The notes under the pieces are model-generated. The model did not search any database, was not told the DNA's origin, and was given only the letters and a program-made list of their open reading frames with translations. Made by a program: the position numbers and the translations under genes. From NCBI RefSeq assembly GCF_043290135.1, contig NC_134704.1, forward strand, positions 12,964,001 to 13,028,000: 64,000 nt of DNA, written 5' to 3'. Of the stretch, positions 54,951 to 64,000 are shown piece after piece (position 1 is the stretch's first letter; each line of letters opens with the position of its first letter). This DNA comes from Rhipicephalus microplus (Eukaryota; Arthropoda; Arachnida; Ixodida; Ixodidae).

Positions 54951-55613
54951 ACTTAAAGGGATACTGAGCAAAAAAGGGGGAAAACTGACGAAAACATCGA
55001 AATCGTACTCGGAACAGTTTTTTTGGTTGCAGCGCCACGTGCGAAAATTGTAAGAACGAAGTTGACAGGAAAAAGGCCACTCCCAACTAAGTTTTATTTT
55101 TGCGTTGATTGCACATATAAAGTCAAAATAAAACACGTGTTATCAATAGCACTGCTGCATATTATACAAGATAACCCTGCCTACTGCACTAATAGTTGAG
55201 ATAGTACATTTCACAAGAAAAGAGGTAAAGAAGGAAGAGGAATAAACTTTATTATTCAGAAAGGAGATGGGGAATTGGGGAAGCCAAGTTATACGGGGGT
55301 TAGGTTGGGGCCCAAGGGGACGCAACACTAGCATATCAGTCAAGAGGCGGCTTACTGATGCATACTTTTCCATTTGTTGATGGCATACGCCTCAAATACG
55401 TGAATAGACTATCTCGACTATTAGCGCGGTAGCTGGTTTTATCTCGTTTAACTCTGTGGCAGTGTTATCAGTAACACGTGTTTTGCAATATGTGCAATCA
55501 ACACAAAGTACAGCTTAGCTGCGAGCGCGCCTCTTTTCTGTCAACTTCTTTCTTACAATTTTCGTAAAAGAGAACAGCAATGAAAATCGACACCTTTGTT
55601 CAGTATCTACTGG
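54951..55613. mobile_element. Foldback-like element with long imperfect inverted repeats
   Basis: Ends ACTTAAAGGGATACTGAGCA and (inverted) AGTAGATACTGAACAAAG. Internal blocks CGAAAATTGTAAGAA, GAAGTTGACAG, GTTGATTGCACATAT and AACACGTGTTA occur on the left (55030-55145) and inverted on the right (55463-55570). The centre (55240-55380) is a different repeat. No transposase. Confidence 0.65.
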
Positions 55614-55816
55614 GAGGACATGACTGTTTCGATAAACATAGTCGATTTCACGTATTTTCGAACAGTTAACTGTATTTTTGATAAATTGTCAACGCACGGC
55701 GGCTGCACGTGAGAACGAGCCATGACGTCACATTCGCGAAGCGCACGCAGAGTTTCTGCGCGAGCTCCCGCATCCTTCCAGCGCGTTCCTTTTCATCTGC
55801 ACTTGTTGCATAGCCT

Positions 55817-56040
55817 TGATATGGGGGGTTTAACGTCACAAAAACACCATATGATTATGACAGACGCCGTAGTGGAGGGCTCCGGAAATTTCGGCCACCT
55901 GGGGTTCTTTAACGTGCACCCAAATCTGAGCACATGGGCCTACAGCATTCTCGCCTTCATCGAAAATACAGCTGCCGCAGCCGAGATTCAATCTCGTGAC
56001 CTGCGAGTCAGCAGCCGAGTAGATCACCGCGGCGGGGAAT
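55817..56040 (-). mobile_element. Ruka-type SINE, near full length, diverged
   Basis: Full body with a mutated B-box; the head ends CCCCGCCGCGGTGATC. Flanking repeats TTGTTGCATAGCCT (55803-55816) and TTGTTGCAAAGCCT (56041-56054) differ at one base, consistent with an older insertion. Confidence 0.88.
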
Positions 56041-57984
56041 TTGTTGCAAAGCCTATTCGTTGGAAAAACTCGTCTCTTGTTATACGCTTAACAGCTGGCT
56101 TATGTCCATCCCTCGGCCTGGAATATTCACGACAGGCCAACTTGGACGGGCAGGAGATGTAATCCTGGCAGGTTCGCCAATCGTCATGAGTTTCCGCGGT
56201 CACTATAGCCTGGGTAACACAAGCCACAGGCCATTCATCTATGAAGGAGAAACAAAAACTGAACATACAATACGCTCAATCCACAGCACCCCTACGTAGA
56301 GTACACATGCAGGAATAACTGTACATCATCAAGTAGAAAGTGTTCAGAAAACCAAGTTTGTGAAGTCCTGACTGTTTACTGTTTTTGTGGCTGTGCATAC
56401 AAGCACGCGTATACAAATTGACCCCCCCCCCCCCCCCCAAAAAAAAAAAAAACCTGATTACGCCCTTTACGTGCGGAGAAATTAAAACTCTCTCACAAAT
56501 GCATTCTTCCAGGACACATTTCCGAACCTCCATTTCCTCTCCTATTCCTACCCTATAAACTGGGAGGTCATGCTGCGTTATGAAAGCCCGAGTGGTCAGC
56601 GGGCGCTGGTTCAGCGGGCCCGGGACGCAGCAGCGGCTGTTGGAGTTCCGGACTGAGAGCTCCACCCGACATTTTTCTATGATTGAAATAAAAAGTTTCT
56701 CTCTCTCTCTCTCTCCTGGACTGCTAAGCCTGGCCGTTACAGCGTGTTTTCAGCGTTCAAGTCGCGCACCATCTAGTGGAGGACGTGACTGTGGTGTCGG
56801 GGCTTCGATTGCGGTTCCAGTTTTGGAAACTGTTAGGGGGCATTGTACAGGTGCATATATTATTGATTGTTGTCTACATGAAGGGAGTTTCCGCCCTGGT
56901 CTCGTGTGAGTCGATTTCTAACACTTTTCGGCCCGCGCTTCGGGCGCTGGGCCTCGTGTACTCCGTGCGTCGGACGCGACGCACGATACAACAGTGACGA
57001 AACACGTTCGGAAGTGTGACGTCGTACATTCGCTGTGGCCATTTTTTTCTGCCGATTTCTATCAGCAACGCGTGAAAGCTGCGCGGTGAAAAAGAGCTCG
57101 GTAGGTGCGCCAGCTGCGGCATTTTTTTTTTCTTTTTCACATCCGCTGTACATTATACGCTTGGCGAGCGCCGACATGCAGCCGCCTGATGTGGCGCGTT
57201 TTGCGTCCGGTTTCACGCGCCTTCGCAGCTTCGCTTACCCATGCCAGCACAGCTCCTCACTTGGGTGTCTCTCCAGCTCATCGGAACGGGGAGTGCTGCG
57301 AGGACTGTTAAATGTCAGAGAAAAACAAAAGTTAAGGCAGCTTAGCACAAATGGGGTTAAGCCTGAGGTAAGCGCGGAGCTGGGCGGCGGTTATCTGTTC
57401 TCCCCTCTCTTTCTTTCTTTTCATATGTTCCTGTTTTCTCACATTTTTCTTTATACTTATTTCTAGTCTTCTTGTTACTTTTGTCTTTCTAGCTGTGTAT
57501 CGTTTTATTTTTCGCTTACTTCTTCAACGTTCAATTTTTATGCGTGGTTTTGCTTGCGTTTCTAATGCTCTCCGCACCCAATATCACCATCAAGGCGCTC
57601 GAAGAATTGTAGGGGGAGATGGGGAGAATGCCTCTTTGGCACGAGCGCGTTATGTACACTATTATCCGTCCGTAAGACACCTGGGCGTCGCCATCTCGAG
57701 CTGCTAAGCCGATGTAATCAATAAGGCCATGAAACATCGTAGCACTGTTAGATTAGTTATTAAACATACACAAAGGTTAACAGCCCAACATGACGGCACT
57801 CAAACTTACATGTGGTTTTGTCGACGATGACAGCATACGATCACAGAGCACGGAAGCCCGGCCCCCGAAAATTTTCCGCACTAAAAAATTTCTATACAAA
57901 GGGAAGGGAAATGAACCCGAGCGACGGTGTAAAGGAGTTTGGAGGAATAAAATGCACTGAACTCGCGCAGCATAGAGCGAATTG
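56041..57984. other. Unassigned, with a probable retroelement 3' end
   Basis: 56500-56716 ends ATGATTGAAATAAAAAGTTT followed by (TC)n, the look of a LINE or SINE 3' tail. A C-run/A-run lies at 56423-56454. Nothing coding supported. Confidence 0.35.
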
Positions 57985-58058
57985 AAGGTCATCGAAAGAA
58001 GCCTTTGTCCTGCAGGAGACGTAAGAGATAGTCTGAAATTTATGATGATGATGATAGA
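57985..58058 (+). mobile_element. RTE-like 3' end fragment
   Basis: AGAAGCCTTTGTCCTGCAGG then a GATGATGATGAT tail, the same 3' end as at 38040-38116. Confidence 0.65.
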
Positions 58059-58586
58059 AGAATTAGCATAGTAAAAAAAAAGGTGCTTATTTCATGATTA
58101 TTCATGATTAGATTATCTGCTATCGCATGTATCTCTCTTCTATGCTTTTCACATTATCGCAGAGAGAGAGAGAGAATAAGAAAAAAAGGCGAGGGGTAGG
58201 TTAACCAGAGACGAGCCCGGTTGACTACACTGCACTGGGGAAAAGGAAAGTTATAACAGAGGAGGGTAAAGTCAATGACTGGACCAACGCTCAACAGTTT
58301 CACGTCGCACATATCAAGCGATGAATCAGAATGGTGTCCTTGCATTACAGCAGGGAGGTTAATCGCTTAGCGGGCAGTTTAAAACACTGAACAGAGGGAA
58401 AAAGATACGTTGAACACACATTCGAAAGAAACAAGCAACGTTCGTAGTGTTCACTTCTTGTCTTGTCGTTTGCGCTGCTTTAAATAATACGGTCTTGCTA
58501 TACACACACAAAAAAGACCTATATTCGAGGTTTTTATGACAACAATTAGGAGCACGCTGTTTCTCTCTCTCTCTTTTTTTTTTTTT
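58059..58586. other. Unassigned, with GA-rich repeat copy
   Basis: 58160-58250 belongs to the CT-rich family noted at 26345. Confidence 0.35.
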
Positions 58587-58673
58587 TGCATTTCGGTCTC
58601 ATCAAAATCTGGACGCCGAGGCCAGCAATCAAACCCGTCCCGACGCTCAGCATGGTCATGTGGAAAAAGATTT
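58587..58673 (-). CDS. Possible membrane-helix exon of another MFS gene
   Basis: After an acceptor-like GTGGCCAG the minus strand reads IFFHMTMLSVGTGLIAGLGV then QILMRPKC, a membrane helix with a basic end like a TM12 exon. The following A-run makes the frame unreliable, no partner exons were found, and it lies upstream of the MFS gene, so it cannot be that gene's missing last exon. Confidence 0.25.
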
Positions 58674-59330
58674 CTGGCCACGTGCGCGTAGGAAACGGTA
58701 GAAGTGAATGAAATTGAACCAATTATCGAAATGAAACAAAAAAATATCTAGAGCCAAAACAAAAATGCAGGCACGAATATGAACCGGGATATAGCAACAG
58801 ACAGCAATAGGGAACCAGTATCAGAGTTTCCGTGGTTGCCCTGCAAGTCAAAGCGTGGATTTCCCAGCCTCTCACATTGCCGCGATTCACTTTTCAGGGC
58901 TTATATCTGTTTTCTAAGGCCAACCTATGAAAGTATATATCCTCAAGATGAAGCGATATCGAGGGATGAAGTAAACCATACTTTAGTACTACGGGTGCAA
59001 GGGGTGCTCGTGCCAAAATCAAGCACAGGAACGGTGCCAGTGCGAGCATTCGCAGAGGTACACCGTATACTAACAGAACACTTTTATACGGTATACTGCA
59101 GCCGGTCGTCTGCGCAAGTGGCTGAGTTGTGTCGCGACTCGCCGCCAGGTGCCCCTTTTCGGCGCATTACCTACCCAGCGCTGGTCTCCCACAGTCACCG
59201 CATTCATTTAAGTCCTGCAGTTTGAATTTAGATATATCTGGCTAGCCGTCATACTGACGGAATCCTACATACCGTTAAGAAACCTAACTCAAGCCTGCAT
59301 GTCGTGCCTCCGGCAGCAAGTAAAATATAT
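58674..59330. other. Unassigned
   Basis: A 148-codon open frame on plus (58779-59225) shows no recognised domain; not called. Confidence 0.3.
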
Positions 59331-59470
59331 TGATACGAAAATGCGGCTAAACACGGCTGCAAGAAAGAGGAGGACGAAGTGGGTTTTTCCATTGGATGCT
59401 AATCTGGCGCCATCTTACTCGTCGAGTTCTGTGCGCTGTAAATAGATCATTAAAGAAGTTACTCGTAACA
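59331..59470 (+). repeat. 5' LTR of young gypsy element
   Basis: 140 bp, TG...CA, with an AATAGATCATTAAAG stretch near its end. Confidence 0.93.
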
Positions 59471-59474
59471 TTAT

Positions 59475-59491
59475 TGGTGGAGGTGCTGGGT
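59475..59491 (+). other. Primer binding site, tRNA-Ala-like
   Basis: TGGTGGAGGTGCTGGGT lies a few bases after the LTR; its complement resembles the end of an alanine tRNA (ACCTCCACCA). tRNA identity is tentative. Confidence 0.45.
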
Positions 59492-59572
59492 ACCACAAAG
59501 GATGTCCGAGGACCACAAAGGATGTCCCGAGGACCACAAAGGATGTCCGAGGACCACAAAGGATGTCCGCAG
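59492..59572 (+). repeat. Four copies of a ~20-bp tandem repeat at the deletion junction
   Basis: ACCACAAAGGATGTCCGAGG is repeated about four times. The same bases encode the TTKDVR start of the retained pol segment, so the repeat arose from pol sequence where the leader was joined to it. Confidence 0.88.
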
Positions 59573-61427
59573 TTTTGTGGGGTTGTGCTCGTATTTCAGA
59601 CGCTTTGTTAAGGACTTTGCGACCATTGCACGCCCACTCACAGACCTCTTGAAGAAAGACGCGTCGTTTACCTGGGGCCATGATCAAGCGTCATCGTTTT
59701 CGCAACTTACGACACTGCTTACATCGCCACCAATCTTGGCTCACTTTGATCCATTAGCCCCAACCGAGGTTCACACGGACGCCAGTGGACACGGCATAGG
59801 AGCTGTGCTATTGCAGCAACAACGCGGACACGACCGTGTTATAGCCTACGCAAGTCGACTACTATCTCCAGCCGAGCGCAACTATTCCATCACGGAGCGC
59901 GAGTGCCTCGCCCTTGTATGGGCAGTCGCCAAGTTTCGCCCATACCTGTACGGGCGCTCATTCCGTGTTGTCACGGATCATCACGCGCTCTGCTGGCTAG
60001 CCTCCCTGAAAGACCCCACGGGACGTCTCGCTCGTTGGGCTCTACGCCTTCAAGAGTACACGTTCTCTGTAATGTACAAAACAGGGCGATTACATCAGGA
60101 TGCGGATTGTTTATCCCGCTACCCTGTTGACGAAGCAACCGATACCGACGCTATCACGGACGTTTTTTCCGTGTCGCAGCTGTTAAACATTGGCGAAGAG
60201 CAACGTCGGGATACTTCTTTACGAGCCATCATTGACAAACTGGAGTCAACGCCACGCGACCCGTCCGTACGAATGTTTTTGGTGAAAGACGGGATCCTAT
60301 ATCGCCGAAACCTTGATTCCTTCGGATCAGACTTACTTCCTGTCATCCCAGCGCACCTGCGTTCCTCTGTCCTGCATCAACTCCATGACGCTCCCATAAC
60401 GGGCCATTTGGGCGTTTCTCGCACGTACGATCGAGTACGACGTCGGGTTTTTTGGCCTGGACTTGCCCGCTCTGTTCGACGCTATGTCGCCACTTGTGAG
60501 CCTTGTCAGCGTCGCAAAACGCCGTCTGCCCTCCCAGCCGGCTACCTTCAGCCGATCGACGTTCCCAACGAGCCTTTCTTCCGAGTTGGTCTCGACCTGT
60601 TGGGCCCTTTTCCACTCTCCACAGCCGGAAATAAATGGATTGCTGTTGCCACGGACTACGCTACGCGGTACGCAATCACACGAGCACTCCCGACCAGCTG
60701 CGCTACCGATGTTGCGGACTTTCTGCTGTACGACATAATATTAGTGCATGGTGCTCCCCGTCAACTTCTCACCGACCGTGGTCGCACGTTCTTATCAGCT
60801 GTCGTTCATGAAATCCTGAGGTCTTGTCATACCAAGCACAAATTTACTACGTCGTACCATCCCCAGTCGAATGGCCTCACGGAGCGCCTTAACAGGACCC
60901 TAACCGATATGCTTGCCAAATACGTTGCGCCAGACCACCACGATTGGGACATTCATTTGCCGTATGTGACGTTCGCCTACAACTCATCTCGTTACAACAC
61001 TGCCGGATATTCGCCCTTCTACCTACTATATGGCCGGAACCCAACTCTACCTTTAGACACGTTACTACCTGCGGCCACTGAATATGCTGGTGAAGCCATT
61101 GCCCGCGCCGACCACGCGCGCCAAGTCGCCCGTAACCGTCTACAGGCTTCACAGGCGCGCCAACAACAGCTCTACAATTCTCACCATAGGGACGTGCACT
61201 TTTCTCCGGGTTCTCTCGTGCTCCTCTGGTCACCTACTCGGCGTGTGGGACTGTCGGAAAAACTGTTGTCGCCCTACACTGGACCATTCCGTATCGTTCG
61301 CAAAGTGACAGACGTCACGTACGAGATTGTTCCAACTGATCCCACAAAGTCATCGTCAGCTCCGAGCGACACCGTTCACGTGGCTCGGCTAAAGCCCTAT
61401 TACCCCCCTTCGACATCATCTGCGTAA
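59502..61427 (+). CDS. gypsy Pol C-terminal half (RT end, RNase H, integrase), intact frame
   Basis: 641 codons without a stop. After the repeat-derived start comes the RT end (DVRSFVGLCSYFRRF). RNase H has Asp93 (HTDASG), Glu132/134 (TERECLAL), Asp159 (VVTDHH) and the Asp200 block (HQDADCLSRYP). Integrase has a zinc finger (His295, His302, Cys332, Cys335) and a DD35E core (Asp365 in GLDLLG, Asp425 in LTDRG, Glu461 in LTERLNR). A GPF/Y-type C-terminal block follows (GPFRIVRKV). The catalytic palm with YxDD is absent. Whether this frame is translated is unknown, as the first ATG lies in the tandem repeat. Confidence 0.93.
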   Translation: MSEDHKGCPEDHKGCPRTTKDVRSFVGLCSYFRRFVKDFATIARPLTDLLKKDASFTWGHDQASSFSQLTTLLTSPPILAHFDPLAPTEVHTDASGHGIGAVLLQQQRGHDRVIAYASRLLSPAERNYSITERECLALVWAVAKFRPYLYGRSFRVVTDHHALCWLASLKDPTGRLARWALRLQEYTFSVMYKTGRLHQDADCLSRYPVDEATDTDAITDVFSVSQLLNIGEEQRRDTSLRAIIDKLESTPRDPSVRMFLVKDGILYRRNLDSFGSDLLPVIPAHLRSSVLHQLHDAPITGHLGVSRTYDRVRRRVFWPGLARSVRRYVATCEPCQRRKTPSALPAGYLQPIDVPNEPFFRVGLDLLGPFPLSTAGNKWIAVATDYATRYAITRALPTSCATDVADFLLYDIILVHGAPRQLLTDRGRTFLSAVVHEILRSCHTKHKFTTSYHPQSNGLTERLNRTLTDMLAKYVAPDHHDWDIHLPYVTFAYNSSRYNTAGYSPFYLLYGRNPTLPLDTLLPAATEYAGEAIARADHARQVARNRLQASQARQQQLYNSHHRDVHFSPGSLVLLWSPTRRVGLSEKLLSPYTGPFRIVRKVTDVTYEIVPTDPTKSSSAPSDTVHVARLKPYYPPSTSSA

Positions 61428-61465
61428 ATTTAGCACCGGGACGGTGCTTCTACCGCCGGGGGTTA

Positions 61466-61605
61466 TGATACGAAAATGCGGCTAAACACGGCTGCAAGAA
61501 AGAGGAGGACGAAGTGGGTTTTTCCGTTGGATGCTAATCTGGCGCCATCTTACTCGTCGAGTTCTGTGCGCTGTAAATAGATCATTAAAGAAGTTACTCG
61601 TAACA
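61466..61605 (+). repeat. 3' LTR of young gypsy element
   Basis: Preceded by a CCGGGGGTTA purine-rich tract; one base differs from the 5' LTR (TTCCGTTGG against TTCCATTGG). Confidence 0.93.
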
Positions 61606-61918
61606 ATATTGCTTGCTGAATTCTCTCTAACGCGTTGCGAAAAAAATTTCAGAATTAGGTGATTTGGTTGAACGTTCATAAAAGAAAAAAAAGTATACCA
61701 ACGTAAAAAAAGACAGAGAACTAATGGAAGAAGGAATCGCTATTGTCGTTATCATAAGCGCCACTGCATTCGTCTCTATCCTGGTCTGTTACGCGATGAA
61801 CTTATGCGTGCTTTCACTGGCGTTTATTGTTGTCGTTGGAAGGCATCAACGTGATGGTTCACAAAGAAGTTGAAACCCAACTGCTTGCAGTAAAAGTAGA
61901 GCTACATTCTCTGTAGCT

Positions 61919-61970
61919 CTAACATAACCTAACCTAACCTAACCTTAGCTAACCTAACCCAACCTAAAAC
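61919..61970. repeat. Interstitial telomere-like (CCTAA)n tract
   Basis: About nine TAACC units with a few variants (ATAACC, CTTAGC, CCCAACC). CCTAA is the complement of the arthropod telomere unit TTAGG. Confidence 0.82.
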
Positions 61971-63150
61971 TTCGTTTGCCATCTAAATTCTTGTTCGCCT
62001 TCTATACTGGAGCTCACACCCACTGCAGGGCATTGGTCAAGCAGTGAGTAGTCTTTTAAAATGTTGTGCAACTTCGGTTTCCAACGCGCAATAAAGTCCA
62101 AAGACTTTCGCTTCACTTTGGGTAACACGACACGTCGATTCCAAAGCCTGGCAAACAGGCTGTGTTCGATGGCTTAATTCCTCTTCTTCTTTTTTTTTTT
62201 TGACTAGAAGCATGGCGCGTAACAATCATCACGGGAACGTGCTCTCTTCTTCTTCATCGCTCACAGAACACGTGGGCCGTGGAATGCAATGACTCTGATG
62301 GGAAAAGAACGAATACAGAAGAGAGAAGGAAAGAGATATGGAAATCTTCAATGAAAAGATTATCTTGGCGAGGCGGGATTCGCACCCGCGTATACCTACC
62401 ATCCGAGGGCGAGCACGGTCACCCCTTGAATATCTAGAAGTGAGGTTGAGGAGGAGAAAAAGGAGGGGATCATAGCATAGTAAGAATGAGAACTATTGAA
62501 AAAGGGAAGGGTATACAACGAGATAATCAAAGAGAGGAAGAAATGGAGAGAAAAGAAACAATCAAAGGTAAAAAGATATATAAGGAGATAAAGAAATATA
62601 CAAAAACGCACACCAAAACGAAATAAAGGAAACTAAGATAAGAGAGGGAAAAAGAAGAAAAAAACGTTAAGAGATAAAGAAGCTCGGCCAGCTGTGCGCT
62701 TTGGCATGTACATAAAGCAACACGAGACGTACGTCACACGTAAACTAACAAGTTGAGCATAAAGTTTAACTTGAGTTAGTGACCACTTCCCGCTCGTATA
62801 GATGGCAATAGTTTGCTTCAACAAGTTAATGAGAGCACAAGCAATATTAGTGGTTATCAGCTATAGTTCAGAGCCTGTTACAAGAATTTTATGCCTCGCG
62901 TCACGCATGTGTGTTGCAACATTAAAGTTATGGAACTTATAGATAATGTGGCTTACGGAATTTTCTATCAATCGAACATTTTGGTTGCCCTAAATTGTTT
63001 GCACTTAGACAATCAAGGTGCAAAGTGCCAGCGCGCGCCATCAGTATATTACAAAACGCTCTGAGCTCCTCACTTCGAGCAACATTTTATTCCGGCACGT
63101 CATGCTATACAACGCTACTCGAAATGCCACTTGTGCATTATGATATATGC
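61971..63150. other. Unassigned, one tRNA-like stretch
   Basis: 62368-62420 (GGCGAGGCGGGATTCGCACC) has a B-box-like inverted motif only. The rest is purine-rich on plus (62430-62680). No gene. Confidence 0.35.
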
Positions 63151-63164
63151 TAAAGATGAATAGT

Positions 63165-63291
63165 CCCGTGTGCTCAGATTTGGGTGCACGTTAAAGAACC
63201 CCAGGTGGTCAAAATTTCCGGAGCCCTCCACTACGGCGTCTCTCATAATCATATGGTGGTTTTGGGACGTTAAACCCCACAAATCGATCGA
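63165..63291 (+). mobile_element. Ruka-type SINE, 5'-truncated, 14-bp TSD
   Basis: Body from CCCGTGTGCTCAGATTTGG to the ATCGATCGA tail. TAAAGATGAATAGT is duplicated at 63151-63164 and 63292-63305. Confidence 0.94.
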
Positions 63292-63635
63292 TAAAGATGA
63301 ATAGTGCATATCCATATATAAGACACGCATTTAGTGAGCACGGGTGCAAAACGAGCGAAAATATTGGGGAAATGAAGGTTATATTGTGCACATAATTTGA
63401 AAGGCCGTAAATTTGGAAATATCTGCGACTTCCATGTATTTCATTCTGCCCTGCAAACCACGAGAAACTTTTCATGTCCTTGCGGTGTTTCGAAAACGCA
63501 CTATACCCCTCGAACAATGCGTTGTTGCAATCTCGACAATTATGATGTGAGCGTCTATGGGCGTATACCCTTGAATTAATGGAAGCTGTGTTCATGATGT
63601 GAAACTTGTGCGGTTCCATGAATCTTCAAATTATC

Positions 63636-63876
63636 GATTGATATGTGGGGCCTAACGTCCCAAAACCACCATATGATTATGAGAGACGCCGTAGTGGAGG
63701 GCTCCGAAAATTTCGACCACCTGGGCTTCTTTAACGCGCACCCAAATCTGAGCACACGGGCATACAACATTTCCGCCTCCATCGGAAATGCATGCAGCAG
63801 CCGCAGCCGGGATTCGATCCCGCGACCTGCGGGTCAGCAGCCGAGTACCTTAGTCACTAGACCACCACGGTGGGGC
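63636..63876 (-). mobile_element. Ruka-type SINE, full length, 15-bp TSD
   Basis: Complete copy on minus with A-box and B-box (GGGATCGAATCCC) and GATTGATAT tail. AATCTTCAAATTATC is duplicated at 63621-63635 and 63877-63891. Confidence 0.95.
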
Positions 63877-64000
63877 AATCTTCAAATTATCATCGCGTGT
63901 AATCCGCTGATGCCTAATAATAAAACACTGAATTTCAACTTCCACTTAGTCCTCAAGCATTATGGGAAATGCTTCAAGATGGAAACGTTCAATAACATTC

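Larger units (their letters stand above)
59331..61605 (+). mobile_element. Young Ty3/gypsy element, internal deletion, 4-bp TSD
   Basis: 140-bp LTRs at 59331-59470 and 61466-61605 start TGATACGAAA, end CTCGTAACA and differ at one base by my reading. ATAT flanks the element at 59327-59330 and 61606-61609. Between them lie a primer site, a short tandem repeat and the 3' half of pol. Gag, protease and most of RT are deleted. The near-identical LTRs imply recent insertion, so the deleted form was probably mobilised in trans. Confidence 0.93.

Noticed and set aside
57495..57707. 70-codon plus frame resembling a LINE RNase H loop
   Set aside because: Too short and no diagnostic residues.

Overview
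The window is nuclear DNA from a metazoan, most likely a hard (ixodid) tick. The main evidence is a tRNA-derived SINE of the Ruka type, present in a dozen copies or fragments, several with perfect target-site duplications (TSDs). Ty3/gypsy, RTE-like, RNase H-bearing non-LTR and Penelope-like elements, dense microsatellites and a short interstitial TTAGG-type tract fit the same picture. There are no bacterial operons, rRNA genes or CRISPR arrays. Most longer open frames are transposon-derived or microsatellite artefacts.

Two host genes are supported. (1) A compact gene without visible introns at 1342-2331 (+) encodes an ankyrin-repeat protein with a C-terminal SOCS box (ASB family). (2) A split gene on the minus strand runs from 39243 down to at least 7730. 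I assembled it by hand from 12 small exons (49-330 bp). They join with consistent splice phases into 457 uninterrupted codons of a major facilitator superfamily transporter resembling SLC18B1. Its last exon (TM12 and stop) was not found. Introns of 0.18 to 8.3 kb hold most of the mobile DNA between 8 and 39 kb. A possible exon of a related gene lies near 58.6 kb (weak).

Layout: 1-2.3 kb ASB gene; 2.7-5.4 kb a degenerate ~150-bp satellite split by a 1.8-kb insertion; 5.47-5.73 kb GATA/GGTA array; 6.4-6.6 kb near-perfect hairpin; 11.87-14.6 kb Penelope-like element present as a head-to-head inverted dimer inside a single direct repeat; 17.9-22.4 kb decayed Ty3/gypsy element with both LTRs and a tRNA-Leu-type primer site; 23.4-24.1 kb SINE cluster; 28.3-29.0 kb non-LTR fragment; 31.9-32.4 kb second inverted dimer; 36.2-38.1 kb RTE-like element with a 5' inversion and 13-bp TSD; 42.4-43.0 kb AT-rich 95-bp tandem repeat; 43.7-48.1 kb a palindrome of almost 4 kb built from ~147-bp units, each with a TGACGTCA-like core; 51.2-53.1 kb decayed third gypsy fragment; 55.0-55.6 kb foldback-like element; 59.3-61.6 kb young gypsy deletion derivative with nearly identical 140-bp LTRs and an intact RNase H-integrase frame; 61.9 kb telomere-like tract; 63.1-63.9 kb two SINEs with perfect TSDs.

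The strongest unusual themes are repeated inverted-dimer insertions of Penelope-like 3' ends (four sites, 0.1 to 2.7 kb) and the large palindromic satellite. Both could partly be assembly artefacts, so long reads are the first check.
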